Shown piece by piece: positions 8,285 through 17,226 of a stretch of 64,000 nt of DNA (position 1 is its first letter; every line of letters starts with the position of its first letter). The position numbers and the translations under genes were made by a program. The DNA lies in NCBI RefSeq assembly GCF_008642335.1, contig NZ_CP029191.1:3224001-3288000 (forward strand), written 5' to 3'. Source of the DNA: Streptomyces venezuelae. Lineage in GTDB: Bacteria > Actinomycetota > Actinomycetes > Streptomycetales > Streptomycetaceae. Below the pieces are notes generated by a model, which did not search any database, had not been told where the DNA came from, and saw only the letters and a list, made by a program, of their open reading frames with translations.

Positions 8285-8536
8285 ATGAACGAGACACCCC
8301 GCATCCCCACCGACCTCGATTGGACCCGCGCCGCCCCGGAGGACGAACAGGGCCCGGGGCCCTGGATCGAGATCGCCTTCGGCGCGGACGACGACGCGGT
8401 CTACCTCCGTGAGACCAGCGATCCGGACAACGTCGTCACGACCACCCGCAAGAAGTGGGACGCGTTCGTACTCGGCGTACAGGCGGGCGAGTTCGACCAC
8501 TTCGTGGAAGGAGTGGAGGGGGTGGAGGGGTCCTGA
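8285..8536 (+). CDS. DUF397-like protein
   Basis: This encodes an 83-residue acidic protein with the core DUF397 pattern: W-x-x-A near residue 14, an IEIAF strand, YLRETSDPDN, and a helix KKWDAFVLGVQAGEFD. It lacks the cysteine pair of the first DUF397 protein. The ATG at 8285 is preceded by AGAAGGCGCAGA. It follows the inverted repeat and probably belongs to the XRE/DUF397 unit. Confidence 0.8.
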   Translation: MNETPRIPTDLDWTRAAPEDEQGPGPWIEIAFGADDDAVYLRETSDPDNVVTTTRKKWDAFVLGVQAGEFDHFVEGVEGVEGS

Positions 8537-8558
8537 CCACCTCGTTGCCTGCGGCCCG

Positions 8559-8590
8559 TGGGGGCTTGTCGCGCAGTTCCCCGCGCCCCT
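8559..8590. repeat. dispersed GC-rich intergenic repeat (copy 1)
   Basis: This contains the core GTCGCGCAGTTCCCCGCG followed by CCCCT. It recurs at 14461, 27761, 27922 (inverse), 55041 (inverse) and 55128, always between genes. It is a REP-like element of Streptomyces intergenic DNA. Confidence 0.8.
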
Positions 8591-8752
8591 GGGCAGGCCA
8601 CGCGGGCGACCCACCAACCGCACCGCCCCGCCCCGCGGCCTGAGCGCTCGCTTAGAAATGCGGTCGGAGTCACACACCCCACCCGATGACCGACAGCAAT
8701 ACGTGCAGGTAACTTCCCAGTGAGTCCATCCCCTTCGCCACTGGAGCCCCTG

Positions 8753-9973
8753 ATGCCCGAAGCCGTGATCGTCTCCGCCACCCGATCCCCGATCGGCCGC
8801 GCCTTCAAGGGCTCCCTGAAGGAGCTGCGGCCGGACGACCTGACCGCGACCATCATCGAGGCCGCCCTCGCCAAGGTCCCCGAGCTGGACCCGAAGGACA
8901 TCGACGACCTGATGCTGGGCTGCGGTCTGCCCGGCGGCGAGCAGGGGCACAACCTCGGCCGCATCGTCGCCGTACAGATGGGCATGGACCACCTCCCGGG
9001 CTGCACCATCACCCGGTACTGCTCCTCGTCCCTCCAGACGTCCCGCATGGCCCTGCACGCCATCAAGGCCGGCGAGGGCGACGTCTTCATCTCCGCCGGT
9101 GTGGAGATGGTGTCCCGGAGCGTGAAGGGAACCAGTGACGGGCTTCCCGACACCCATAACCCCCTCTTCGCCGATGCCGAGGCCCGTACCGAGGCCGTGG
9201 CCAAGACCGAGGGCTCCACGTGGCACGACCCGCGTGAGGACGGGCTGATCCCGGACGCGTACATCGCGATGGGGCAGACCGCCGAGAACCTCGCCCGTCT
9301 CAAGGGCGTCACCCGTCAGGACATGGACGAGTTCGGCGTCCGCTCCCAGAACCTCGCCGAGGAAGCCATCAAGAACGGCTTCTGGGAGCGCGAGATCACC
9401 CCCGTCACCACCCCGGACGGAACCGTCGTCAGCAAGGACGACGGGCCGCGCGCCGGGGTCACCCTGGAGGGCGTCCAGGGCCTCAAGCCCGTCTTCCGCC
9501 CCGACGGCCTCGTCACCGCCGGCAACTGCTGCCCCCTCAACGACGGCGCCGCCGCCCTCGTGATCATGAGCGACACGAAGGCCCGCGAGCTCGGCCTGAC
9601 CCCGCTCGCCCGCATCGTCTCCACCGGCGTCACCGGCCTCTCCCCCGAGATCATGGGCCTGGGCCCGGTCGAGGCGAGCAAGCAGGCGCTCCAGCGTGCC
9701 GGCCTGACCATCGACGACATCGACCTGGTCGAGATCAACGAGGCGTTCGCCGCGCAGGTCATCCCCAGCTACCGCGACCTGGGCATCGACATCGACAAGC
9801 TGAACGTCAACGGCGGCGGCATCGCCGTCGGCCACCCCTTCGGCATGACCGGCGCCCGCATCACCGGCACGCTCATCAATTCCCTCCAGTTCCACGACAA
9901 GCAGTTCGGTCTGGAGACGATGTGCGTCGGCGGCGGCCAGGGCATGGCGATGGTTATCGAACGCCTCAGCTAA
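8753..9973 (+). CDS. thiolase (acetyl-CoA C-acyltransferase)
   Basis: This encodes a 406-residue thiolase that condenses or cleaves acyl-CoA and acetyl-CoA in fatty-acid degradation or acetoacetyl-CoA supply. The catalytic residues are visible: nucleophile Cys90 (RYCSSSLQ), His361 (VGHPFG) and Cys391 (CVGGGQG), with the NEAFAAQ signature near residue 330. I chose ATG at 8753 (GGAG at 8743-8746) over a GTG 11 codons upstream. It stands alone with its own terminator hairpin. Whether it is a biosynthetic or degradative thiolase cannot be decided from the sequence alone. Confidence 0.93.
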   Translation: MPEAVIVSATRSPIGRAFKGSLKELRPDDLTATIIEAALAKVPELDPKDIDDLMLGCGLPGGEQGHNLGRIVAVQMGMDHLPGCTITRYCSSSLQTSRMALHAIKAGEGDVFISAGVEMVSRSVKGTSDGLPDTHNPLFADAEARTEAVAKTEGSTWHDPREDGLIPDAYIAMGQTAENLARLKGVTRQDMDEFGVRSQNLAEEAIKNGFWEREITPVTTPDGTVVSKDDGPRAGVTLEGVQGLKPVFRPDGLVTAGNCCPLNDGAAALVIMSDTKARELGLTPLARIVSTGVTGLSPEIMGLGPVEASKQALQRAGLTIDDIDLVEINEAFAAQVIPSYRDLGIDIDKLNVNGGGIAVGHPFGMTGARITGTLINSLQFHDKQFGLETMCVGGGQGMAMVIERLS

Positions 9974-10055
9974 TAGCGTCCGGTAACAGCCCAGAACCGC
10001 TGACACACAGTTCCCTCTGCTGACCCTCCGTCCCTGCATCACTTCGTGACCCAAT

Positions 10056-10088
10056 CTCCCCCAGGATGTGACCTATCTCCTGGGGGAG
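10056..10088 (+). terminator. hairpin after the thiolase gene
   Basis: CTCCCCCAGGA (10056-10066) pairs perfectly with TCCTGGGGGAG (10078-10088) around an 11-base loop, 83 bases past the thiolase stop. There is no U-tract, as is usual in Streptomyces. Confidence 0.7.
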
Positions 10089-10238
10089 AGGGATATGACC
10101 AGCTCAGGGCACATCCAGGATTAAACCTCGGGCCCTAAGTCCTGTCCCATTCGTGACGTAATGCACTGACAGGTGGATCGTGCAGGCTTCAAGCTGATGT
10201 AGGAAGTCGGGGGTCGACTTGAAACCGGGAGTACGTCA

Positions 10239-11204
10239 GTGAGCGCCTTGCCTCTTGCCCTGCTGCTCTCCACGGCCGCTGCCACGGCCGTGGGCGTCGC
10301 TGCCCTGCACGCCGTGCACGGCCTGCGCAAGCAGCTCGCCGAGATCACAGCCCTGCACACCGAGCTCGCCGCCAGAGCCGAAGCCGCGGAAGCCGCAGAA
10401 GCCGACAGCCGTGCCACGAGTGGCCCGCACCCCACGGTGCCGGGCGCCCGCGCCACGGTGGACACCGACGAGATACGCGCGGCCGTGTCCGAGGCGCTCG
10501 CCGAGGAGCGTGAGCGCGAGCTCGCCGAGGCCCGCGCGTTCTGGGCCGCCCAGGAGGCCCGTGAGGGCGCCGACGGGTCCTCGATGCTCGGCGGGCTGCC
10601 CGGCGGACTGCCCGGACTGCATGACGGCATCGGCCTGCCCGACGGCATCGGTCTGCCCGACGGCATCGCGGATGAGCTGTTCCTGCCCCGGCAGGCCGAC
10701 TTCGCGGGCCTGGAGGCCGACAGCCTGGAGCCGGTGACCGAGCCGTTCGCCGAGTCGGCGGGCACCGACGAGTTCGCCGGCGACTCCCCGGAGCTGGCCG
10801 CCGCGCGCCGCAGGCACCCCTCGCACCCGGACTTCGTGCCGGTGCAGACCCCGGCTCCCGAAGGCCACGGCGACCTCGGTGACCGAGGCGACCACAGCGA
10901 CCGCGGTGACCACGAGCGCACCGTCGCGTGTCTGGAGGAGCTGGCCGACGCCCGCACCGCCCTCGCCGACGTCCGTCCGGGGCCGCTGGGCACGCTGGAC
11001 GTGTACGTCTTCGCGGACGGCACGACGCTGTGCATGACGCCCGGACACCGCGAGACCGCGGAGCTGCTCGCGACCGCCCTGCGCGAGGGCCGCACCCCGT
11101 TCCTGCTCGGCGGCTCCGGCATCTCCGGTGCGTACGCCCTGACGTTCGAGTGCGGCACCGAGAACATCTACATCCTCGCCGACCGCGTCATCGCCTCGGT
11201 CTGA
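10239..11204 (+). CDS. membrane-anchored coiled-coil conserved protein
   Basis: This encodes a 321-residue protein of unknown function. It has an N-terminal hydrophobic helix (residues 3-24, Ala/Leu-rich), then an Ala/Glu-rich coiled coil to about residue 110. A Gly-rich stretch with a repeated D-G-I-G-L-P motif (about 130-147) comes next, then an acidic linker. The C-terminal domain (about 245-321) has LDVYVFADGT, GHRETAELLATAL and a final Tyr/Ile-rich strand. GTG at 10239 follows GGGAGTACGTCA. It looks like a single-pass or peripheral membrane protein. Confidence 0.75.
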   Translation: MSALPLALLLSTAAATAVGVAALHAVHGLRKQLAEITALHTELAARAEAAEAAEADSRATSGPHPTVPGARATVDTDEIRAAVSEALAEERERELAEARAFWAAQEAREGADGSSMLGGLPGGLPGLHDGIGLPDGIGLPDGIADELFLPRQADFAGLEADSLEPVTEPFAESAGTDEFAGDSPELAAARRRHPSHPDFVPVQTPAPEGHGDLGDRGDHSDRGDHERTVACLEELADARTALADVRPGPLGTLDVYVFADGTTLCMTPGHRETAELLATALREGRTPFLLGGSGISGAYALTFECGTENIYILADRVIASV

Positions 11205-11223
11205 GCGACGCGCGGAGGCGGCC

Positions 11224-11535
11224 CTAGACCCCGGCCCGCTTCTGCGCCTCCTCCACGAGTTCCAGCGCCCGCGCGAGCTCCTCGGGGTCCGTCAGGACGA
11301 GGGCGAGATCGCGCCCCGCGACGGTGATCTGGTCGGCCGCGGCGAACATCCCCGCGTCCGGCATCTCCCGCGGCTGCGCCTCCGGTTCCTCGATGCGCTG
11401 GGCGCGGGCCGCCAACTCCCTGGCCAGAGCGAGCGCTTCGGTTGCCGCCCCCCGCTGCAGGCGGCTCTGCGGGGCGGCCCGCAGGCGGTCGGCGAATTGG
11501 TCCACTGCGGCTGTCAAAGGCGTCGTATCGAGCAC
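11224..11535 (-). CDS. small helical conserved protein
   Basis: This encodes a 103-residue, Ala/Glu-rich, probably all-helical protein with no signal peptide or known motif. GTG at 11535 is the start. It is divergent from the DUF4287 gene, and its 3' end faces the end of the previous gene 19 bases away. Function unknown. Confidence 0.6.
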   Translation of the reverse strand: MLDTTPLTAAVDQFADRLRAAPQSRLQRGAATEALALARELAARAQRIEEPEAQPREMPDAGMFAAADQITVAGRDLALVLTDPEELARALELVEEAQKRAGV

Positions 11536-11637
11536 GCAGCGACCTTATGCGCCCTACCGGGACTGTTGCCAACGCCCCGGCGCTCAGGCACGGTGGCGGA
11601 AAGGACGGAACACATCGCGACGCGTCCGGAGGCGCCG

Positions 11638-11868
11638 ATGTCCCAAGTCTTCTCCGAGGAGACCCACCGCAACCTGCTCGCCCGAATCCCCCACTGCACC
11701 GGTCGTGAAGTCTCCGACTGGCTGCGCGCCGTGGATGAAGGACCCTCTCTCTTCCGCTTCGAGGAAAAAGTCAGCTGGCTCCGCTCCGAACACAATCTCG
11801 CGTACGGGCACGCGAAGGCGATCATCCACGAGTACGACCTCAGGCGGGCCGCCCGCAAACTCCTCTGA
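11638..11868 (+). CDS. DUF4287-type small protein
   Basis: This encodes a 76-residue protein with the DUF4287 pattern: a helix starting with FSEETHRNLLARIP, a T-G-R-x-V-x-D-W-L turn, and the H-N-L-x-Y-G-H-A-x-A motif near residue 55. ATG at 11638 has GGAGG at 11628-11632. Longer in-frame starts upstream have no ribosome-binding site and would extend into the promoter region. It is followed by a strong bidirectional terminator. Confidence 0.8.
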   Translation: MSQVFSEETHRNLLARIPHCTGREVSDWLRAVDEGPSLFRFEEKVSWLRSEHNLAYGHAKAIIHEYDLRRAARKLL

Positions 11869-11899
11869 CCCCCACCCGCACGGGACACAGCACACGGCA

Positions 11900-11936
11900 A
11901 AGGGCCCGCGGACCGGAGACCGGTCCGCGGGCCCTT
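11900..11936. terminator. perfect 17-bp hairpin between convergent genes
   Basis: AAGGGCCCGCGGACCGG pairs exactly with CCGGTCCGCGGGCCCTT around a 3-base loop. It sits between the DUF4287 gene (plus) and the Bax-inhibitor-like gene (minus), so it probably terminates both. Confidence 0.85.
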
Positions 11937-11951
11937 CTGCGACTATGCGAC

Positions 11952-12884
11952 CTAGTCGTTGCCCGAGAAGATCGCGATCAGGCGCAGGAACTCCATGTAG
12001 ATCCAGACGAGCGTCATCGTCAGACCGAACGCGGCGAGCCACGCCTCTTCCTTCGGCGCTCCGTACGCGATGCCGTCCTCGACCTGCTTGAAGTCCAGGG
12101 CCAGGAAGCACGCGCCGAGCAGGATGCCGACGATGCCGAAGACGATGCCGAGGCCACCGCTGCGGAAGCCGAGGCCGTCACCGCCGCCGAAGACCATGAA
12201 CAGCAGGTTCACGGCGGTCAGCAGCAGGAAGCCCATCGCCGCGGCCATCACGAAGCCGTAGAAGCGACGGTTGACGCGGATCCAGCCCGCCTTGTACGCC
12301 ACGAGGACGCCGATGAAGACGGCCATCGTGCCGAGCACGGCCTGCATGGCCGCGCCGCTGGCGATGCGGTTGTCGACCACGCTGGAGACGACGCCGAGGA
12401 AGACACCTTCCAGCGCGGCGTACGTCAGGATCAGCGCGGGCGAGGCCTTGCGCTTGAAGGCCTGGACGAGGCCCAGGACCATCGCGACGAGACCGGCGCC
12501 GATCGCGATGCCGTACGACTTGCTGATGTTGGCGTCGTCGACCGGCAGCAGCGCCCAGGCGAGCGCGGCCGTCACCACGAGGGTGCCGAGCGTGGTCGCG
12601 GTACGCATGACGACGTCGTCCATCGTCATGCGGCCCGCGGTGGTCACGGGCGCCTGGGGCGCTCCGTGCTGCAGGTCCTGCTGCGCGTACGGATTCGTGG
12701 CGTAGGGGTTGCCCGCGGGGGCCTGCTGGCCTCCGGCGTACGGATTGCCCTGCGCGTACGGGTTGCCCTGCTGGGTCTGGGTCGCGCCCGCGGGTCCCCC
12801 GGCCTGCGGCTGCTGGCCGAAGCCGGCGAAGCCGTTGTCGCGGCTGAACCCCCGTCGCGAGAAGACCGGGTTACTGCTCCTCAT
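11952..12884 (-). CDS. Bax inhibitor-1/YccA family membrane protein
   Basis: This encodes a 310-residue integral membrane protein. The first 95 residues are Gln/Gly/Asn/Pro/Tyr-rich with repeats of the type NPYAQGNPYAGG. About seven hydrophobic helices follow (roughly 105-305), including the family's C-terminal FLRLIAIF before G-N-D. This is the Bax-I/YccA family, in which some members are calcium-leak channels. ATG at 12884 follows GGAGGAGTGAA. A single-gene unit with its own terminator. Confidence 0.88.
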   Translation of the reverse strand: MRSSNPVFSRRGFSRDNGFAGFGQQPQAGGPAGATQTQQGNPYAQGNPYAGGQQAPAGNPYATNPYAQQDLQHGAPQAPVTTAGRMTMDDVVMRTATTLGTLVVTAALAWALLPVDDANISKSYGIAIGAGLVAMVLGLVQAFKRKASPALILTYAALEGVFLGVVSSVVDNRIASGAAMQAVLGTMAVFIGVLVAYKAGWIRVNRRFYGFVMAAAMGFLLLTAVNLLFMVFGGGDGLGFRSGGLGIVFGIVGILLGACFLALDFKQVEDGIAYGAPKEEAWLAAFGLTMTLVWIYMEFLRLIAIFSGND

Positions 12885-13099
12885 TTCACTCCTCCATGGC
12901 CACCGTGTGTGGCTTTGCCTCAAGAGTAATGCGTAGGCAAAGGGATGAGCCTAGTGCTTGGGGAGGATCTTTCCCTCACTGTGATGGAGAACGCGCACGA
13001 AGGGGCCACTGTTCCCGGATCGTGGCCGTTGCGCCGCGCGGGTGACCCCGGAGAGCGACGAGAGGTCGACGGTGAGGCACGGCGGGTGTGCGGCGGATG

Positions 13100-13182
13100 T
13101 GCCCGGAGCCGGACTCGAACCGGCACGCCCCCGAGGGGCAGCGAGGTTTAAGCTCGCCGTGTCTGCATTCCACCATCCGGGC
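13100..13182 (-). tRNA. bldA: tRNA-Leu, anticodon UAA (bldA)
   Basis: The reverse strand folds as a class II tRNA. The acceptor arm is GCCCGGA/TCCGGGC with discriminator A at 13100. The anticodon arm is GCGAG-CTTAAAC-CTCGC, giving anticodon UAA for codon UUA. There is a long variable arm (TGCCCCTCGGGGGC) and a T-arm GGTTCGAGTCC. CCA is not encoded. UUA is the rarest codon in Streptomyces, and bldA is its only decoder. Loss of bldA blocks aerial growth and many antibiotic pathways. It lies between a Bax-inhibitor-like gene and an ABC exporter operon. Confidence 0.95.
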
Positions 13183-13616
13183 AGGCCATGGGCTCCGCGT
13201 CGAGGCTTCGACCCTATCGGGAGGCATCCCCCGAACAGCGGAAGGGCAGCCCGATGTTGTCTTATTTTATTGACGTCTGAGGGTGCATCAGGACCTGACA
13301 CGGTCCGTTGGTACATGCCGGAGGCCTTGTCGCGGGCCCGGCCGGTCCCGCGGCGCTGTGCACGGAATGACGGAATTTAGCCGCCCGGACGGTCCCGGTC
13401 CCGCTTTCACCCCGCTTCTCCGCCTTCTCCGCCTTCTCCCTCTCGCTCGCCTCCTCCCGGACTCAGGGATACGTGTCATCCCCAGGTATGACAGGCCGAC
13501 CTCAAGTCCGACTGGAGAGGGCCCCGGGAACCGGAACAGCGGCTGACTACATGACGGTGATCGGACAGGACGATGGAATACGTCCCCACTCGTCGTCCCG
13601 ACAGGAGCACCGTCCC
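13183..13616. other. bldA upstream region and ABC operon leader
   Basis: No gene is seen. An AT-rich island at 13257-13270 (TGTCTTATTTTATT), unusual for this genome, lies about 75-90 bases upstream of bldA on its strand and may hold the bldA promoter; on the minus strand it offers a TAAAAT -10-like hexamer. Further right, 13414-13440 has three copies of a CTTCTCCGC-type pyrimidine repeat. The remainder is probably the promoter and leader of the ABC gene at 13617. Confidence 0.45.
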
Positions 13617-14387
13617 GTGACCACCACCCCCTTCGCCACCCGCGCCACCGCTGTGGCAGCGCGCGCCACGGACCTGTCCAAGGTGTACGGACAGGGCGAG
13701 ACCCAGGTGGTCGCCCTGGACCACGTCTCCGTCGACTTCGGGCAGGGCGAGTTCACCGCGATCATGGGTCCCTCGGGCTCCGGCAAGTCGACGCTGATGC
13801 ACTGCGTCGCGGGCCTGGACAGCTTCAGCTCCGGCTCCGTGCGCATCGGCGAAACGGAACTGTCCACGCTCAAGGACAAGCAGCTCACCAAGCTCCGCCG
13901 GGACAAGATCGGCTTCATCTTCCAGGCGTTCAACCTGCTGCCGACGCTGACGGCGCTGGAGAACATCACGCTGCCGATGGACATCGCGGGCCGCAAGCCG
14001 GACAAGCGGTGGCTGGAGCAGGTCATCGAGATGGTCGGCCTCTCCGGGCGGCTCAGCCACCGGCCCACCGAGCTCTCCGGCGGCCAGCAGCAGCGCGTGG
14101 CCGTGGCCCGTGCGCTGGCCTCCCAGCCGGAGATCATCTTCGGTGACGAGCCGACCGGAAACCTCGACTCGCGCTCCGGCGCGGAGGTCCTCGGCTTCCT
14201 CCGCAACTCCGTGCGGGACCTCGGGCAGACGGTCGTGATGGTCACGCACGACCCGGTGGCGGCGTCGTACGCGGACCGCGTGATCTTCCTGGCGGACGGG
14301 CGGGTCGTCGACGAGATGCACCGGCCGACGGCGGACGGCGTCCTCGACCGGATGAAGCACTTCGACGCGAAGGGCCGAACGAGCTAG
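13617..14387 (+). CDS. ABC transporter ATP-binding protein, MacB/LolD type
   Basis: This encodes a 256-residue ATPase with Walker A GPSGSGKST (51-59), Q-loop FIFQAFN, signature LSGGQQQR (153-160), Walker B IIFGDE (173-178) and H-loop VTHDP. It belongs to the MacB/LolD/FtsE-like class that powers mechanotransmission permeases rather than classical import. GTG at 13617 has AGGAG at 13603-13607; upstream in-frame starts lack a site. The FtsX-type permease follows 159 bases later. It is a close paralogue of the ATPase at 47622-48410. Confidence 0.92.
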   Translation: MTTTPFATRATAVAARATDLSKVYGQGETQVVALDHVSVDFGQGEFTAIMGPSGSGKSTLMHCVAGLDSFSSGSVRIGETELSTLKDKQLTKLRRDKIGFIFQAFNLLPTLTALENITLPMDIAGRKPDKRWLEQVIEMVGLSGRLSHRPTELSGGQQQRVAVARALASQPEIIFGDEPTGNLDSRSGAEVLGFLRNSVRDLGQTVVMVTHDPVAASYADRVIFLADGRVVDEMHRPTADGVLDRMKHFDAKGRTS

Positions 14388-14460
14388 TGGCCGCTCGGCC
14401 TCGGGCGGTTCCTCCCTACCGCCGTCGGGGCCGGGCATGTCTCGGGGCCGCGGGCCCGCT

Positions 14461-14491
14461 GTGGCTTGTCGCGCAGTTCCCCGCGCCCCTG
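14461..14491. repeat. dispersed GC-rich intergenic repeat (copy 2)
   Basis: This carries the same GTCGCGCAGTTCCCCGCG core as the copy at 8559. It lies between the ABC ATPase and permease genes, which are otherwise expected to be co-transcribed, so it would sit inside their mRNA. Confidence 0.8.
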
Positions 14492-14546
14492 ATCAGGCCC
14501 CTTCGGGGCTCTTCTCCCGCCTTCACCTCACCCAGGACTCACACCC

Positions 14547-17066
14547 ATGTTCCGTACCGCACTGCGCAACGTGCTGGCGCACAAAGCGCGGCTGTTGATG
14601 ACCGTGCTCGCCGTCATGCTCGGCGTCGCGTTCGTCTCCGGCACCCTCGTCTTCACCGACACCTTCGGCAACGCCTACAAGAACAAGTCAGCGAAGAGCT
14701 TCGACCACGTCTCCGTCGCCATCCAGCCCGACGGCGGCTCCTCCTCCGAGGACGGCGAGTCCAAGGGGCCCGCGCGCCTCACCGACGGCCTCCTGAGGAA
14801 GGCCGCGGCGCTGCCCGGCGCCGAGTCCGCGATCGGCTCGGTCAACGGCTTCACCGCGCTCGCCGACAAGGACGGCAAGCTGGTGGGCGGCGAGTGGGGC
14901 ACCACCGGCTCCAACTTCTACCCGGGCAAGGACGGCAAGGACCCCCGGTACGCGTTCACGAAGGGCGCCGCCCCGAAGTCCGCCGCCGACATCGCCCTGG
15001 ACTCCCGCACCGCGGAGCGCACCGGCTTCAAGGTCGGCGACACCGTCCGCTACTCCACCGACGGCCCCGTCCGCACCGCGAAGGTCTCCGGCATCTTCAA
15101 CACCGACGACGGCAGCGTCGTCGCGGGCGGCAGCCTCGTCGTCCTCGACAACAAGACCGCGCTGAAGGCGCTGAACAAGTCCGAGTACGACGAGATCGAC
15201 GTCAAGGCCGCCGCGGGCACCTCCGAGTCGGCGCTCAAGAGCTCCGTCGAGAAGATCCTGCCGAAGGACACGGACGCCGTCACCGGCGGTCAGCTCTCGG
15301 ACGACCAGGAGCGGATGATCGAGCGGCAGACCAGCTCCATGAGCCAGGTCCTGCTGATCTTCGCCGGCATCGCGCTGTTCGTCGGCATCTTCATCATCGC
15401 CAACACCTTCACCATGCTGGTCGCCCAGCGCACCAAGGAGCTCGCGCTGATGCGCGCCGTCGGCGCCTCGCGCCGCCAGGTGACGCGGTCCGTCCTCGTC
15501 GAGGCGTTCCTCGTCGGCCTGGTCGCCGCCGTGGCCGGGTTCGGGCTGGGTCTCGGTGTCTCCGTGGGCCTGGAGGCCCTGATGAACTCCGGCGGCGCCT
15601 CGCTGCCCGACGGTCCCCTCGTCATCGCCCCGACGACCATCGTCGTGGCGCTCCTGATCGGCGTGGTCGTGACCATGCTGGCCGCCTGGCTGCCGGGCCG
15701 CCGCGCCGCGAAGATCCCGCCGGTCGCCGCGATGAACAGCGTCCACGCGACGCCCACGACGCGCGGTCTGGTCGTCCGCAACACCATCGGCTCGCTCATC
15801 GTGGCGTTCGGCATGGTCCTGCTGTTCATGGACGACAACTACGTGATGGCGGGCGGCGCGGGCATCATCCTCGTCGGCGTCATCGTCCTCACCCCGCTGC
15901 TGTCCCGGCCGTTCATCGCCGCCTCCGCGCCGCTCCTGAAGCCGTTCGGCGTCACCGGCAAGCTGTCGCGGCTCAACTCGGTGCGCAACCCGCGCCGTAC
16001 GGCGTCCACCGCCTCGGCCCTGATGATCGGCCTCACCCTCATCACCGGCATGACGGTCATCGCGGTGTCCATGGGCAGCGCCATCAACAAGATGGCCGCG
16101 GGCTCCATGAAGGCCGACTACAGCGTCTCCATGGCGAACTTCCAGGAGCTCACCCCCGAGGTCCGCGAGAAGATCGACAAGCTCCCCGAGGTCGAGGCGA
16201 GCTCCCCGCTGCGCACCGCGTACGGCGAGGCGGACGGCAGCTACTCGGTCATCAACGGCGTCGACCCGAAGGCGTTCGGCAAGCTGGTCGGCCTCGACTT
16301 CACCAGCGGCTCGGTGGCCGACCTGAAGGCGGGCACCGCGCTGGTCGACACGGACACGGCGAAGGACAAGGGCCTCAAGGCCGGCGACACGTTCCCGCTG
16401 AAGTTCGACGAGGACGGCAAGACGGTCCGGCTGAAGGTCGCGGGTGTCTACGAGGGCAACGAGATGCTCAACGGCCTCTTCGCCCCGACCTCCGTCGTCG
16501 ACCCGCACCTGACCAAGCTCGTCGACAAGCAGGTCCTGGTGAAGATGAAGGGCGGCGCCTCGGACCGCGCCGAGAACGCCATCGTCGACGCGCTGGGCGA
16601 CAACCCGGCCATCACCGTCCAGGACAAGGAAGACGTCAGCAACGCGGTCGCGGGCAGCATCAACATGATCCTGAACATGCTGTACGGCCTCCTCGCGATG
16701 GCCGTCCTGATCGCGGTGCTCGGCGTCATCAACACGCTGGCCATGTCGGTGTTCGAGCGCAAGCACGAGATCGGCATGCTGCGGGCCATCGGCCTGGACC
16801 GCGCGAAGGTCAAGCAGATGGTGCGCCTGGAGTCGGTCGTGATCTCGCTGTTCGGCGCGGTGCTCGGCATCGGCCTCGGCCTCTTCATGGGCTGGGCCGT
16901 GGGCGGCAGCATCGCCGAGAAGGTCACCACGTACTCGATGGAGATCCCGGTCGGCCGGATCGCGATCTTCCTGGCGATCGCCGCGGTGGTCGGCGTGATG
17001 GCGGCGGTGTGGCCGGCGCGGAGCGCGGCGCGTCTGAACCCGCTGATGGCCATCAAGAGCGAGTAG
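14547..17066 (+). CDS. ABC transporter permease, FtsX/MacB family
   Basis: This encodes an 839-residue membrane protein with two copies of the MacB periplasmic-core plus FtsX arrangement. An N-terminal helix (about 12-35) leads to an extracellular domain, then FtsX-type helices near 265-400. A second external domain spans about 500-700, with the closing FtsX helices near 710-830 (ERKHEIGMLRAIG and PARSAARLNPL are FtsX signatures). A similar VAQRTKELALMRAVGA lies in the first half. It probably works with the ATPase just upstream in export or envelope stress. The substrate is unknown. The paralogue is at 45037-47625. Confidence 0.9.
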   Translation: MFRTALRNVLAHKARLLMTVLAVMLGVAFVSGTLVFTDTFGNAYKNKSAKSFDHVSVAIQPDGGSSSEDGESKGPARLTDGLLRKAAALPGAESAIGSVNGFTALADKDGKLVGGEWGTTGSNFYPGKDGKDPRYAFTKGAAPKSAADIALDSRTAERTGFKVGDTVRYSTDGPVRTAKVSGIFNTDDGSVVAGGSLVVLDNKTALKALNKSEYDEIDVKAAAGTSESALKSSVEKILPKDTDAVTGGQLSDDQERMIERQTSSMSQVLLIFAGIALFVGIFIIANTFTMLVAQRTKELALMRAVGASRRQVTRSVLVEAFLVGLVAAVAGFGLGLGVSVGLEALMNSGGASLPDGPLVIAPTTIVVALLIGVVVTMLAAWLPGRRAAKIPPVAAMNSVHATPTTRGLVVRNTIGSLIVAFGMVLLFMDDNYVMAGGAGIILVGVIVLTPLLSRPFIAASAPLLKPFGVTGKLSRLNSVRNPRRTASTASALMIGLTLITGMTVIAVSMGSAINKMAAGSMKADYSVSMANFQELTPEVREKIDKLPEVEASSPLRTAYGEADGSYSVINGVDPKAFGKLVGLDFTSGSVADLKAGTALVDTDTAKDKGLKAGDTFPLKFDEDGKTVRLKVAGVYEGNEMLNGLFAPTSVVDPHLTKLVDKQVLVKMKGGASDRAENAIVDALGDNPAITVQDKEDVSNAVAGSINMILNMLYGLLAMAVLIAVLGVINTLAMSVFERKHEIGMLRAIGLDRAKVKQMVRLESVVISLFGAVLGIGLGLFMGWAVGGSIAEKVTTYSMEIPVGRIAIFLAIAAVVGVMAAVWPARSAARLNPLMAIKSE

Positions 17067-17088
17067 CTGCGCGGGCTTGAGCGGTTAC

Positions 17089-17130
17089 GTGAGTGGGCCC
17101 TGGACGTCGACGCGTCCAGGGCCCACTCAC
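17089..17130 (+). terminator. perfect 18-bp hairpin after the permease gene
   Basis: GTGAGTGGGCCCTGGACG pairs with CGTCCAGGGCCCACTCAC around 6 bases, 22 bases after the permease stop. It lies between convergent genes and may serve both. It is followed by a second GC-rich intergenic motif (GGGGGCTCCGCCCCCG). Confidence 0.9.
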
Positions 17131-17226
17131 ATGCCGTCCCGGGGGCTCCGCCCCCGCATCGCCGCTGCGCGGCTCGTCCTCAAGCGCCGGACGGGCTGGT
17201 GCTCACCCGGCGGGCTGGATCTCGGC

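Noticed and set aside
14387..17080. 897-residue plus-strand frame over the first permease
   Set aside because: Out-of-frame reading of the FtsX permease; Arg/Gly/His composition and no motifs.
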